From NCBI RefSeq assembly GCF_050948215.1, contig NW_027488975.1:1-64000 (forward strand): DNA of 64,000 nucleotides, given 5' to 3'. Positions within the stretch are counted from its first letter, which is position 1; each line of letters starts with the position of its first letter. The position numbers and the translations under genes are program-made. The notes beneath the pieces are model-generated. The model ran no database searches, was not told the DNA's origin, and worked only from the letters and a program-made list of their open reading frames with translations. This stretch comes from Halictus rubicundus. Its lineage: Eukaryota > Arthropoda > Insecta > Hymenoptera > Halictidae. Shown here piece by piece: positions 8,026-21,515 of the stretch.

Positions 8026-11000
8026 CTGATTTTTTTGTTACAAACTGTGGTCGTAAAAAAATGAAAAACCTCCAAAAAATCGGAAAAATGCAGATTTCTC
8101 AAAAATTTGAAAACATGCTATTCTACTGTTTAGTTCCTTGTTAAAGTACTATAACAGGCAGTGTCGTCAATTTTTTTTAGATTTTTTGTTGTGGGACATC
8201 ATCGTCAAAAAACAATAAAAACCGAATTTTTTCGACGTTTTTGCTATTAGGAGGAAAGTTACACTTGTTGGTTTTATCGCAGCTATATATTAAGTAATTT
8301 TTAGCATTATTAAATTGAAACAAGTAATTCTTTGACCTAAGAAATGTGATTTAAGAGAAAGAATAAATTGTATTTTGTGTGATATATACCAGAATGTTCG
8401 TAAAGTTTTGTAACATCGCCGGACGTGTCGAACTAAGGAGCGGATACGCTGGGGTTCTTATCCCGTCGGTGGTAAATGTTTTTTCCCATACATCATCTTT
8501 ATTTTTTCAATTTCTTATATTATTTATTCATGTGATTTTAACAATATTTTTTTAATGTTTTAAAAATATTGAAGTAACATTGATTAGGCAATGAATATTT
8601 ATATTATTGTGTTCGTCTACGATTTCCGCCAGATATGAAATTGCTTGTGAAAATTGGTAAGATTCCGTGAAAAGAATTTTGAACTCTACGTCTGTCATTT
8701 CCAGAAAATCAAGAAATCAATACTGTTTGAAATGGAATCTTTTTGCGGTTCCAATTGTTTTGACCATCTTAATCGGCTATGCCCTTTTAAATCTTATCAC
8801 CTATACTTGCACAGTACCGAATGACAGGCTGTTGGAACTTCCAACTTCCAACTTGGTTTCACGTTAATTTTCAACATTATAAACAATTTTGCGACAACAC
8901 ATTTTTACGACTGTACACTGAACCCCGGAGTATAATATAAAGGAATATATAAAATACCGTTCTTTACAGATCACATCTAGTTATTTACATAAATCTAAAT
9001 AGTTGTTATTGCATAATTATTTTCAATAAGGGTTATACAAATTCTGAATCAACATTTCACTATCAAAATATATAATAAAACATCGCAAACATTTAGCATT
9101 GTCAATATACTAAAATGCTTGATAATATCAATGTGCTGATCTTCCTGCTGTAACTCGCATCATGTCATTTTACGCCTGATTTTATTTCGAGCCGTTCGCT
9201 TCGTTGCGAGCAGCTCGCATCGTGCGAGTACTCGACTCGACTCGAAAAGCGAGTCCCGGCTCGACTGGACCCGAGCTCGGCTCGCATATGCGAGCTTGGC
9301 TGCAGGCCTAGTGCCAGGTGGGTGCTGGGATCGGTCGGTAACGGCCCCAATGTCGAGATACTCTCGTCGGTTGTGGAACTAAGAAAGTGGAACTATCACT
9401 GATCTCAAATACCAACATCGCTAAACATGCCGCGCTCGCTACCTAAATAGAACATTTGCTCGTGAATTACGGAAGAAACGTCAGTGACATAGGCAATAAA
9501 TAAACGGATAATGCGTAGAATGAGAATAATTATTTTTTATTGTATAATTTCATTACACTATTATTGCCTTCTTATTTTCCATATTATTCACCATTGTAAT
9601 CATTATTTTATAATCGATAGTTTATAGGTGAAATTAATTAATTTGGAACTTATTGCGATATTTATAAAATAATGATTATTCAACAAAATATATTCTGTAA
9701 TAGTTATAGAATAAACAAAAAGAACAAATACAATATTCAAGTAATGACAAAATTCAATCGTTCTTATTGTGATCCGTAGTAACAAACACAGAAAATTATT
9801 TTTTTTTACTTATTTAACCGATAATACCACTTCTAATGCTGGACTGCAATTATTCAAGTAAAGGTAGTAACGAAATAAAAGTGTTATGTAATGAAACTAA
9901 CTTTCGACGGATCTTATCCATATAAAGCTATTTGGTGGCAGTATTATTGCTATTTGTACAGACACACAGATACACAGATTCTTATATCTTGCAATGCACG
10001 TTGTTTTTTTCTCCGTCAACCGATTTCGATGAAATTTTCAGCTTCTGTATCCCTAACATAGAGGTAGAGATAAAAGTTTTGAAAAGTGTCTGTCATTTTA
10101 AGTTTTAATTATAATTGTATTGATTGCTATTTTTTATACCTTATAGAATTGTTTCTTTACATTTAATATTCTTTATATTTTATCAGCAATAAACTTTATG
10201 TATAATCATTAATTGTATTGTTTAAATTTAACTTTCTGTGAGTAATTGTCAATACATATACATTAGTAACCACATCTATTTGTCCGCGGCGAAAACCAAG
10301 CTGTCGAACTCGAGACGGGAAGGACTCGCCGCGTCTCTTTCTTTTCATATGCTGTCCTTCTTTGCGTCCGAAACTTCCGTCGTTCATTACACAAGTAAAT
10401 ATCATCGGAATTTTGTCATATTTGGTACCGTTTTCCTTAGAAAAATGCCACGAGTATGTTGGTGAAAGTCCGATAGAAAAATAATTAATAATGAAAAAGT
10501 TTATTTTTTTATTTAAAGGCCTGAGCTCACGCCAGTCTTTCATCTTTTCCGAACGCTTCGACTCTCCGCGGCTCTTTCTTTCCCATACGCTGTCCTTTTT
10601 CGCGTCCGAAACATCAATCGTTCATTACACAAGCAATTATCGTCGGAATTATATCATATTTGGTTTCATTTTAATCAGAAAAATGTCACGAATATGTTGG
10701 TAAAAGTTAAAAAAAAAAAAAAATAACGAAAAATAAAGAAGCTTTGTGATTGGATTAGTAGTGGTCTTCTGGTCTCACACCGATATAGCCGACAATGTGT
10801 GGCCCACTCCTCGGGGAGGACGCTTCTCTAGTTTCGCTGTCCGCTTCTCCGTGCAACATTATATGTATCGTAGACGGATATTCTCTCCTTTTGAATGCCA
10901 GTCATTCTGGTGTGCCCAGAGTTGGGCATTATTAGATAAAAATTATTTAAATAACGATTCGAATAAAAGATACTTCATCTTTATTCGTTATTCGAAGGTT

Positions 11001-11276
11001 CGAATAAAAAAGGTATCCTTATTCGACGAGTATCGAATAAATAATTTTATTCGACGAGAATTTATCCGACGAATAAAGATACTTTTTTTTATTCGAAGCG
11101 GATTTATTCAAACTACGAGAAATTTTTTCATCTTTCATCTGTATCATTTATTCGAAGGCTTCAAATAAATGCTCGAATAACTTTTGCCGAGTGCCGAGCT
11201 TCAAAGACCCAGCGACGACAGACGACATACAATGTAAACGGATGGAGAATCGCGCACGAATGAAAGTTTAAACTTT
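8026..11276 (+). repeat. Inner sub-unit 3 of U1 (long form, last)
   Basis: Right arm 8861-9244, also with the left-arm-like CACTGAACCCCGGAG. Because it is the last copy it runs into the tail at GTTTAAACTTTTAGATT, so its hAT-like element (from 10917) is complete. Confidence 0.93.
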
Positions 11277-11724
11277 TAGATTGTGCAATATATCCTCATG
11301 AAATTGTGACGAGCGAATGGAGGGGATTTTCCTGATGAAAATGAGGTGAAATTCGGGTGTAATCGACCAAGTTTCACTGATACGTAATGTTACGATAAAA
11401 ATTACAATCTCATTAAAGACAGTCCAAATGATGTCGTGTTTAGACTCATTTTGATCGGGATGAGCTCTACAACTCATTCGTATTAACAATATTGTTCTGA
11501 TTAAAAACATAAAAGCATAAATTGCCAATAATGTTGGATTCTCCATCTGCTTACATTGTAGGCTGTTGGTCGGTCTTTATAAAAAAATCTTTATTCGTCG
11601 AATAAATTCATTACGTGCGGAATAGAGATAACATAATTATTTTTATTTGACGCGTAACAAATCATTTTTTATCTTTTATTCGCTGTTTGAAATGTCTATT
11701 TCAATAAAAATTTGCCCATCTTTG
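10917..11724 (+). mobile_element. hAT-like non-autonomous element, 808 bp (U1)
   Basis: Starts CAGAGTTGGGCA; the far end, on the minus strand, starts CAAAGATGGGCA. Both are followed within about 50 bp by GAATAAAAGATA and by many TTCGAATAA motifs in both orientations, like the subterminal repeats of hAT transposons. There is no transposase. Flanking 8-mers do not match, so no target-site duplication is evident and the element may be a composite. The minus strand at 11268-11546 holds a 92-codon ORF with hydrophobic residues 5-24; it is not assigned to any family. Type A: GTG at 11346-11348. Confidence 0.45.
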
Positions 11725-12298
11725 CTTCTACAATTATATTATTTTATATTATATTAATTCATCCACGTGATTCTCTCTCAAACTCTATACTATTCGGAAT
11801 AGTACGTTAAATAAACGCTACTCTGGTTTTCAACATATTTCTGTTCCCACAGATCGATTCTTGGAACAATTATCTATAAAAAAAAAAGTGTAAGGAAATA
11901 ATGCTTGTTCATGAAATATTTTTAAATTACAAATTAAGGTATCTCATATGGAAGTAGAAATTGATTTTCCTAAAATTATGCTTTAATAATTTCTTACGTA
12001 AAATATTTTGACGAATTTTTCGTCCTTGATATTAGTTTTACTTTTAATATTTTAGATCTTAAAAAGCAACACTAAAAAAAAATATCTTTTTAATTTGAAT
12101 ACGTTTGTCGGAGAATGTAACATTTGATAATCGATATGGGTCCGTGATGATTCACCTTCTCAGCGACGAGAAGTTCCTTAGTGGTCTTCTGCACCGACGA
12201 GATACCGTCGTTGGCCTTCTGTTTCTTACTCCAGCCAAAATCTATCCTAGAGAGCGGTAGACAACACCGTATTTTTCGAGCGACACATTCTCCCGTAA
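11725..12298. other. AT-rich unit tail of U1, no gene
   Basis: 574 bp of very AT-rich DNA that becomes mixed in composition from about 12120. It contains CACCGACGAGATA at 12192-12204, which recurs inverted (12318-12330) and nearly direct (12339-12351) at the unit boundary. A short ORF reading through this end into the AT tract gives an Ile-Tyr repeat and is spurious. Confidence 0.85.
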
Positions 12299-12348
12299 GG
12301 CTGTCAGCCTTTATATATATCTCGTCGGTGGATCAGTGCACCCACGAG

Positions 12349-12361
12349 ATATATATATATA
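12349..12361. repeat. AT microsatellite at the U1/U2 boundary (unexpanded)
   Basis: Only 13 bp of alternating AT. Here the palindrome is easiest to see: CTTTATATATATCTCGT at 12309-12325 faces ACGAG-(AT)6-AAAG at 12344-12364 across an 18-bp loop. The outer arms GGCTGTCAG (12299) and CTGCCAGCC (ending 12374) extend the pairing with one mismatch plus one further mismatch at 12308. Confidence 0.95.
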
Positions 12362-12772
12362 AAGACTGCCAGCCCCCGTGTTAAACTGCGAGTCTCAAAG
12401 TGGGTGCCAGTTGGGTGCTGGGAGCGGTCGGTAACGGCCCTAATGTCGAGATACTCTCGTCGGTTGTGGAACTAAAAGAACATTTGCTCGTGAATTATGG
12501 AAAAAACGTCAGTGACAGAGGCAATAAATAAACGTATAATGCGTAGAATGAAAATAATTATCTTTTATTGTATAATTTCATTACACTCTTATTGCCTTCT
12601 TATTTTCCATATTGTTCACCATTGTAATCATTATTTTATAATCGATAATTTATAGGTGTAATTAATTAATTTGGAACTTCTTGCGATATTTATAAAATAA
12701 TGATTATTCAACAAAATATATTCTGTAATAGTTATAGAATAAAAAAAAAGAATAAATACAATATTCAAGTAA
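12362..12772 (+). repeat. Leader module of U2
   Basis: As in U1; T at 12411 (CAGTTGGG) follows the type A tail of U1. Confidence 0.9.
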
Positions 12773-13332
12773 TGTGGCGGACCCCTTGGAGAAGGGTTGA
12801 TCGGACCCAGGTAGGAGCGTCGTCTGCGGGCTGGGACCTTGGACGCACTTGGTCGCCAGGCCCAAGCTCTTCCCGAGCGCACACTTAGTCGCCGGAAGTC
12901 TGTTCCTACCTGGGGTGCACATTTGGCGACCAGGTTCGGGGTTTTTCCTTGGCGTGCACATTTGGCCGCCAACCCTTGACTTTCGCCAGGACACGGATGT
13001 TCGGTGCAAGGACACGAACTTTCTCCAAGGGGCACGTACAGGAAGCGACATCCCCACTCCAGAAGTTTTCTTGTTCGAAGGAAATTCCTGGAGGATATAA
13101 GCGCGGATTCTGACGGATGACAGGGTCAGTCAGTCAGTCAGTTCAAGTCAGTCAGTCGTTGTGAGAAGTCGTCATTCGCCGTCAGTTGTTCGTATAGTCG
13201 TTTATCCGTAGTTCTTGTTTCATTGTTATTTCATTTTCTTTGTTCCTTGTTACGTCGTTGAGTTTTTGTTGCTTATTTAATAAATGGTTATTGTTATATT
13301 GGGTGAATCCTTTACTGAACACCCAAACCACA
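12773..13332 (+). mobile_element. Solo LTR-like element in U2
   Basis: Same 560 bp, same termini and same junctions as at 431-990; no difference seen. Confidence 0.7.
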
Positions 13333-13444
13333 ACACATACCAAAAGGAAATAAAAATTTTTTTATCTTTTATTCGTTACTCGAAATTTTTATTTAGATAA
13401 ATATTTTGCCCAACTCTGGTTGAGCTTAGCTCGGCTCAATTGTG

Positions 13445-13869
13445 CGAGTCGAGTCGAGTACTCGCACGATGCGAGCTACCCGCACCGATGCGAGCTACCC
13501 GCACCGATGCGAGCTATCCGCACCGATGCGAGCTGCTCGAAATAAAATCAGGCGTAAAATGACATGATGCGAGTTACAGCGGGAAGATCAGCACATCGAT
13601 ATTATCAAGCATTTTAGTATATTGACAATGCTAAATGTTTGCGATGTTTTATTATATATTTTGATAGTGAAATGTTGATTCAGAATTTGTATAACCCTTA
13701 TTGAAAATAATTATGCAATAACAACTATTTCCTAGATTTATGTAAATAACTAGCTGTGATCTGTAAAGAACGGTATTTTATATATTCCTTTATATTATAC
13801 TCCGGGGTTCAGTGTACAGTCGTAAAAATGTGTTGTTGCAAAATTGTTTATAATGTTAAAAATTAACGT
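13445..13869 (-). repeat. Left inverted arm of U2
   Basis: Pairs with right arms at 15844-16225 and 19100-19481. All three minisatellite repeats (13478-13534) end in GAGCT. It lacks the extra GT seen in U1. Confidence 0.93.
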
Positions 13870-15007
13870 TAAGCTTCGTTAAATAGTTTTTGAAAGGAAT
13901 GGGTATATAAACAATATTGTATAATATTGATGTGTATTTATACGAGGTCGCCGCCGCGTCTACAATGTATGCTGGCGGTTCGTCGGCGTGCTCTTTGCAC
14001 AGGCCGCCACACTGGTACTCGCACCAAAGGTCAAAAGACTGAATTCTGGTAAGCTGAGAAAAACTGTTTGACAGAATCTGAGCTAACTAACCTGAGAATA
14101 GATTGTCTTAGACTTTTATATTTTTCGATAATGAATAACTAAGCTAGTGGCTCGATGGGGAGGGAGGAAGAGCAAAACGCATACGCGTGCCGGTAGATTA
14201 AATACTCAGAGCGGGTGACCTAAGTGGGCGAGTGCAGGCGAGAGCCGGTCATAAACCTTAGCTCGCTGATGAGAGCCCTACTGTCCCATTGTACGGAAGT
14301 ACACTTTTTAGAAGAAATGGCCGAGATAACGAACCAAAAAGGCAGTAAACCATTTTCACACTGCACAATTATAAACATGGAGATAGCGCAGGTTGCTTAG
14401 CGAGAAACGTGCGGCCGCTTCTCGTTATACATTATGCAGTCAGTCTCATAATTGATGGCAGACACTTTAAATCAGAATAACTTTTTTTATAAATCGACCA
14501 AACGACTTCAGCTGTTCTGCCAAGCTAGATAGATTAATTTACTAGATGACATGTAATGAAAACGCAGGAAAAATTGCGTTATATAATTGCGTTAATTGTC
14601 GAGCTAGGAAGTAGATTTAACTTTGCTGCCACTACGAATTATTTGGTAGTTAGCATGATTTTGCACCATCGTATAAAAGATCGACTGTTATCCATGGAGA
14701 AGAGCCAACAATTGCAAATTGAAAAAAGATTTAGATTAAAATATTAACTAAACAGAAAGTATGACGAGTGTTGAACGTAGACATCAGATCCTTTTAAAAG
14801 GGCCTAGCCGATTTATGGTCAAAACTGCCCTTAGAGGAAAAACCCCTCTGAGTAAAATTTCAACCCCCTATCTTGCCCATGAGGTTAGTTACAGGGTAAA
14901 TTAGATTTCGCGCTTCTCCGCGTATTTCCCGCACTCTGATGCTTTCTAAAATTCTGAAAAAAATGTGACATATTTTGGATTCTAAGGCTGATTTTTGATA
15001 ATTTTTT
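13870..15007. other. Unique spacer of U2, no gene recognised
   Basis: Same block as in U1, one base shorter, carrying the U2-U7 variants GCACAGG, CTTAGAC and GACATGTAATG. Confidence 0.85.
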
Positions 15008-18000
15008 CAGATTTTTTTGTTACAAACTGTGGTCGTAAAAAAAATGAAAAACCTCCAAAAAATCGGAAAAATGCAGATTTCTCAAAAATTTGAAAACATG
15101 CTATTCTACTGTTTAGTTCCTTGTTAAAGTACTATAACAGGCAGTGTCGTCAATTTTTTTTAGATTTTTTGTTGTGGGACATCATCGTCAAAAAACAATA
15201 AAAACCGAATTTTTTCGACGTTTTTGCTATTAGGAGGAAAGTTACACTTGTTGGTTTTATCGCAGCTATATATTAAGTAATTTTTAGCATTATTAAATTG
15301 AAACAAGTAATTCTTTGACCTAAGAAATGTGATTTAAGAGAAAGAATAAATTGTATTTTGTGTGATATATACCAGAATGTTCGTAAAGTTTTGTAACATC
15401 GCCGGACGTGTCGAACTAAGGAGCGGATACGCTGGGGTTCTTATCCCGTCGGTGGTAAATGTTTTTTCCCATACATCATCTTTATTTTTTCAATTTCTTA
15501 TATTATTTATTCGTGTGATTTTAACAATATTTTTTTAATGTTTTAAAAATATTGAAGTAACATTGATTAGGCAATGAATATTTATATTATTGTGTTCGTC
15601 TACGATTTCCGCCAGATATGAAATTGCTTGTGAAAATTGGTAAGATTCCGTGAAAAGAATTTTGAAATCTACGTCTGTCATTTCCAGAAAATCAAGAAAT
15701 CAATACTGTTTGAAATGGAATCTTTTTGCGGTTCCAATTGTTTTGACCATCTTAATCGGCTATGCCCTTTTAAATCTTATCACCTATACTTGCACAGTAC
15801 CGAATGACAGGCTGTTGGAACTTCCAACTTCCAACTTGGTTTCACGTTAATTTTCAACATTATAAACAATTTTGCGACAACACATTTTTACGACTGTACA
15901 GTGAACCGGAGTATAATATAAAGGAATATATAAAATACCGTTCTTTACAGATCACATCTAGTTATTTACATAAATCTAAATAGTTGTTATTGCATAATTA
16001 TTTTCAATAAGGGTTATACAAATTCTGAATCAACATTTCACTATCAAAATATATAATAAAACATCGCAAACATTTAGCATTGTCAATATACTAAAATGCT
16101 TGATAATATCAATGTGCTGATCTTCCTGCTGTAACTCGCATCATGTCATTTTACGCCTGATTTTATTTCGAGCCGTTCGCTTCGTTGCGAGCAGCTCGCA
16201 TCGTGCGAGTACTCGACTCGACTCGAAAAGCGAGTCCCGGCTCGACTGGACCCGAGCTCGGCTCGCATATGCGAGCTTGGCTGCAGGCCTAGTGCCAGGT
16301 GGGTGCTGGGATCGGTCGGTAACGGCCCCAATGTCGAGATACTCTCGTCGGTTGTGGAACTAAGAAAGTGGAACTATCACTGATCTCAAATACCAACATC
16401 GCTAAACATGCCGCGCTCGCTACCTAAATAGAACATTTGCTCGTGAATTACGGAAGAAACGTCAGTGACATAGGCAATAAATAAACGGATAATGCGTAGA
16501 ATGAGAATAATTATTTTTTATTGTATAATTTCATTACACTATTATTGCCTTCTTATTTTCCATATTGTGCACCATTGTAATCATTGTTTTATAATCGATA
16601 GTTTATAGGTGAAATTAATTAATTTGGAACTTATTGCGATATTTATAAAATAATGATTATTCAACAAAATATATTCTGTAATAGTTATAGAATGAAAAAA
16701 AAAAGAATAAATACAATATTCAAGTAATGACAAAATTCAATCGTTCTTATTGTGATCCGTAGTAACAAACACAGAAAATTATTTTTTTTTACTTATTTAA
16801 CCGATAATACCACTTCTAATGCTGGACTGCAATTATTCAAGTAAAGGTAGTAACGAAATAAAAGTGTTATGTAATGAAACTAACTTTCGACGGATCTTAT
16901 CCATATAAAGCTATTTGGTGGCAGTATTATTGCTATTTGTACAGACACACAGATACACAGATTCTTATATCTTGCAATGCACGTTGTTTTTTTCTCCGTC
17001 AACCGATTTCGATGAAATTTTCAGCTTCTGTATCCCTAACATAGAGGTAGAGATAAAAGTTTTGAAAAGTGTCTGTCATTTTAAGTTTTAATTATAATTG
17101 TATTGATTGCTATTTTTTATACCTTATAGAATTGTTTCTTTACATTTAATATTCTTTATATTTTATCAGCAATAAACTTTATGTATAATCATTAATTGTA
17201 TTGTTTAAATTTAACTTTCTGTGAGTAATTGTCAATACATATACATTAGTAACCACATCTATTTGTCCGCGGCGAAAACCAAGCTGTCGAACTCGAGACG
17301 GGAAGGACTCGCCGCGTCTCTTTCTTTTCATATGCTGTCCTTCTTTGCGTCCGAAACTTCCGTCGTTCATTACACAAGTAAATATCATCGGAATTTTGTC
17401 ATATTTGGTACCGTTTTCCTTAGAAAAATGCCACGAGTATGTTGGTGAAAGTCCGATAGAAAAATAATTAATAATGAAAAAGTTTATTTTTTTATTTAAA
17501 GGCCTGAGCTCACGCCAGTCTTTCATCTTTTCCGAACGCTTCGACTCTCCGCGGCTCTTTCTTTCCCATACGCTGTCCTTTTTCGCGTCCGAAACATCAA
17601 TCGTTCATTACACAAGCAATTATCGTCGGAATTATATCATATTTGGTTTCATTTTAATCAGAAAAATGTCACGAATATGTTGGTAAAAGTTAAAAAAAAA
17701 AAGAATAACGAAAAATAAAGAAGTTTTGTGATTGGATTAGTAGTGGTCTTCTGGTCTCACACCGATATAGCCGACAATGTGTGGCCCACTCCTCGGGGAG
17801 GACGCTTCTCTAGTTTCGCTGTCCGCTTCTCCGTGCCACATTATATGTATCGTAGACGGATATTCTCTCCTTTTGAATGCCAGTCATTCTGGTGTGCCCA
17901 GAGTTGGGCATTATTAGATAAAAATTATTTAAATAACGATTCGAATAAAAGATACTTCATCTTTATTCGTTATTCGAAGGTTCGAATAAAAAAGGTATCC

Positions 18001-18259
18001 TTATTCGACGAGTATCGAATAAATAATTTTATTCGACGAGAATTTATCCGACGAATAAAGATACTTTTTTTTATTCGAAGCGGATTTATTCAAACTACGA
18101 GAAATTTTTTCATCTTTCATCTGTATCATTTATTCGAAGGCTTCAAATAAATGCTCGAATAACTTTTGCCGAGTGCCGAGCTTCAAAGACCCAGCGACGA
18201 CAAGACGACATACAATGTAAACGGATGGAGAATCGCGCAGGTATGAAAGTTTAAACTTT
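15008..18259 (+). repeat. Inner sub-unit 1 of U2 (long form)
   Basis: Right arm 15844-16225. It carries the first-position variants TTCGTGTG (about 15510) and GAAATCTACG (about 15664) seen in the first sub-unit of U2-U7. Its poly-A tract near 17692 is interrupted by a G. The truncated hAT-like start is at 17899. Confidence 0.93.
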
Positions 18260-21200
18260 CAGATTTTTTTGTTACAAACTGTGGTCGTAAACAAAAAATG
18301 AAAAACCTCCAAAAAATCGGAAAAATGCAGATTTCTCAAAAATTTGAAAACATGCTATTCTACTGTTTAGTTCCTTGTTAAAGTACTATAACAGGCAGTG
18401 TCGTCAATTTTTTTTAGATTTTTTGTTGTGGGACATCATCGTCAAAAAACAATAAAAACCGAATTTTTTCGACGTTTTTGCTATTAGGAGGAAAGTTACA
18501 CTTGTTGGTTTTATCGCAGCTATATATTAAGTAATTTTTAGCATTATTAAATTGAAACAAGTAATTCTTTGACCTAAGAAATGTGATTTAAGAGAAAGAA
18601 TAAATTGTATTTTGTGTGATATATACCAGAATGTTCGTAAAGTTTTGTAACATCGCCGGACGTGTGTCGAACTAAGGAGCGGATACGCTGGGGTTCTTAT
18701 CCCGTCGGTGGTAAATGTTTTTTCCCATACATCATCTTTATTTTTTCAATTTCTTATATTATTTATTCATGTGATTTTAACAATATTTTTTTAATGTTTT
18801 AAAAATATTGAAGTAACATTGATTAGGCAATGAATATTTATATTATTGTGTTCGTCTACGATTTCCGCCAGATATGAAATTGCTTGTGAAAATTGGTAAG
18901 ATTCCGTGAAAAGAATTTTGAACTCTACGTCTGTCATTTCCAGAAAATCAAGAAATCAATACTGTTTGAAATGGAATCTTTTTGCGGTTCCAATTGTTTT
19001 GACCATCTTAATCGGCTATGCCCTTTTAAATCTTATCACCTATACTTGCACAGTACCGAATGACAGGCTGTTGGAACTTCCAACTTCCAACTTGGTTTCA
19101 CGTTAATTTTCAACATTATAAACAATTTTGCGACAACACATTTTTACGACTGTACAGTGAACCGGAGTATAATGTAAAGGAATATATAAAATACCGTTCT
19201 TTACAGATCACATCTAGTTATTTACATAAATCTAAATTGTTGTTATTGCATAATTATTTTCAATAAGGGTTATACAAATTCTGAATCAACATTTCACTAT
19301 CAAAATATATAATAAAACATCGCAAACATTTAGCATTGTCAATATACTAAAATGCTTGATAATATCAATGTGCTGATCTTCCTGCTGTAACTCGCATCAT
19401 GTCATTTTACGCCTGATTTTATTTCGAGCCGTTCGCTTCGTTGCGAGCAGCTCGCATCGTGCGAGTACTCGACTCGACTCGAAAAGCGAGTCCCGGCTCG
19501 ACTGGACCCGAGCTCGGCTCGCATATGCGAGCTTGGCTGCAGGCCTAGTGCCAGGTGGGTGCTGGGATCGGTCGGTAACGGCCCCAATGTCGAGATACTC
19601 TCGTCGGTTGTGGAACTAAGAAGGTGGAACTATCACTGATCTCAAATACCAACATCGCTAAACATGCCGCGCTCGCTACCTAAATAGAACATTTGCTCGT
19701 GAATTACGGAAGAAACGTCAGTGACATAGGCAATAAATAAACGGATAATGCGTAGAATGAGAATAATTATTTTTTATTGTATAATTTCATTACACTATTA
19801 TTGCCTTCTTATTTTCCATATTGTGCACCATTGTAATCATTGTTTTATAATCGATAGTTTATAGGTGAAATTAATTAATTTGGAACTTATTGCGATATTT
19901 ATAAAATAATGATTATTCAACAAAATATATTCTGTAATAGTTATAGAATGAAAAAAAAAAGAATAAATACAATATTCAAGTAATGACAAAATTCAATCGT
20001 TCTTATTGTGATCCGTAGTAACAAACACAGAAAATTATTTTTTTTTACTTATTTAACCGATAATACCACTTCTAATGCTGGACTGCAATTATTCAAGTAA
20101 AGGTAGTAACGAAATAAAAGTGTTATGTAATGAAACTAACTTTCGACGGATCTTATCCATATAAAGCTATTTGGTGGCAGTATTATTGCTATTTGTACAG
20201 ACACACAGATACACAGATTCTTATATCTTGCAATGCACGTTGTTTTTTTCTCCGTCAACCGATTTCGATGAAATTTTCAGCTTCTGTATCCCTAACATAG
20301 AGGTAGAGATAAAAGTTTTGAAAAGTGTCTGTCATTTTAAGTTTTAATTATAATTGTATTGATTGCTATTTTTTATACCTTATAGAATTGTTTCTTTACA
20401 TTTAATATTCTTTATATTTTATCAGCAATAAACTTTATGTATAATCATTAATTGTATTGTTTAAATTTAACTTTCTGTGAGTAATTGTCAATACATATAC
20501 ATTAGTAACCACATCTATTTGTCCGCGGCGAAAACCAAGCTGTCGAACTCGAGACGGGAAGGACTCGCCGCGTCTCTTTCTTTTCATATGCTGTCCTTCT
20601 TTGCGTCCGAAACTTCCGTCGTTCATTACACAAGTAAATATCATCGGAATTTTGTCATATTTGGTACCGTTTTCCTTAGAAAAATGCCACGAGTATGTTG
20701 GTGAAAGTCCGATAGAAAAATAATTAATAATGAAAAAGTTTATTTTTTTATTTAAAGGCCTGAGCTCACGCCAGTCTTTCATCTTTTCCGAACGCTTCGA
20801 CTCTCCGCGGCTCTTTCTTTCCCATACGCTGTCCTTTTTCGCGTCCGAAACATCAATCGTTCATTACACAAGCAATTATCGTCGGAATTATATCATATTT
20901 GGTTTCATTTTAATCAGAAAAATGTCACGAATATGTTGGTAAAAGTTAAAAAAAAAAAAAAATAACGAAAAATAAAGAAGCTTTGTGATTGGATTAGTAG
21001 TGGTCTTCTGGTCTCACACCGATATAGCCGACAATGTGTGGCCCACTCCTCGGGGAGGACGCTTCTCTAGTTTCGCTGTCCGCTTCTCCGTGCAACATTA
21101 TATGTATCGTAGACGGATATTCTCTCCTTTTGAATGCCAGTCATTCTGGTGTGCCCAGAGTTGGGCATTATTAGATAAAAATTATTTAAATAACGATTCG

Positions 21201-21515
21201 AATAAAAGATACTTCATCTTTATTCGTTATTCGAAGGTTCGAATAAAAAAGGTATCCTTATTCGACGAGTATCGAATAAATAATTTTATTCGACGAGAAT
21301 TTATCCGACGAATAAAGATACTTTTTTTTATTCGAAGCGGATTTATTCGAACTACGAGAAATTTTTTCATCTTTCATCTGTATCATTTATTCGAAGGCTT
21401 CAAATAAATGCTCGAATAACTTTTGCCGAGTGCCGAGCTTCAAAGACCCAGCGACGACAGACGACATACAATGTAAACGGGTGGAGAATCGCGCACGAAT
21501 GAAAGTTTAAACTTT
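18260..21515 (+). repeat. Inner sub-unit 2 of U2 (long form, last)
   Basis: Right arm 19100-19481 has private changes ATAATGTAAAGG and CTAAATTGTTG. It carries ATTCATGTG and GAACTCTACG like U1, plus GTGTGTCG near 18662. Confidence 0.93.

Larger units (their letters stand above)
1..12361 (+). repeat. Higher-order repeat unit U1, three inner sub-units
   Basis: Longest and most diverged of seven head-to-tail units. Order: end of an AT tract, leader (20-430), solo LTR (431-990), hAT-like end (1011-1076), inverted left arm (1103-1529), unique spacer (1530-2668), inner sub-units at 2669-4773 (short), 4774-8025 (long) and 8026-11276 (long), then tail and AT boundary. Private variants separate it from U2-U7: GGGCT in the minisatellite at about 1150, an extra GT at about 1414 in the left arm, GGACAGG near 1657 where the others read GCACAGG, and CTTGGAC near 1768 where the others read CTTAGAC. 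No protein-coding gene is recognisable. Confidence 0.96.

Noticed and set aside
11331..11355. CTGATGA...GTGAAA, another hammerhead-like core
   Set aside because: Stem II does not form, no helix III partner exists, and type B units lose the GAAA without compensation.
10917..11724. Target-site duplication for the 808-bp hAT-like element
   Set aside because: The flanking eight bases (GGTGTGCC and CTTCTACA) do not match, so integrity as one inserted element is unproven.
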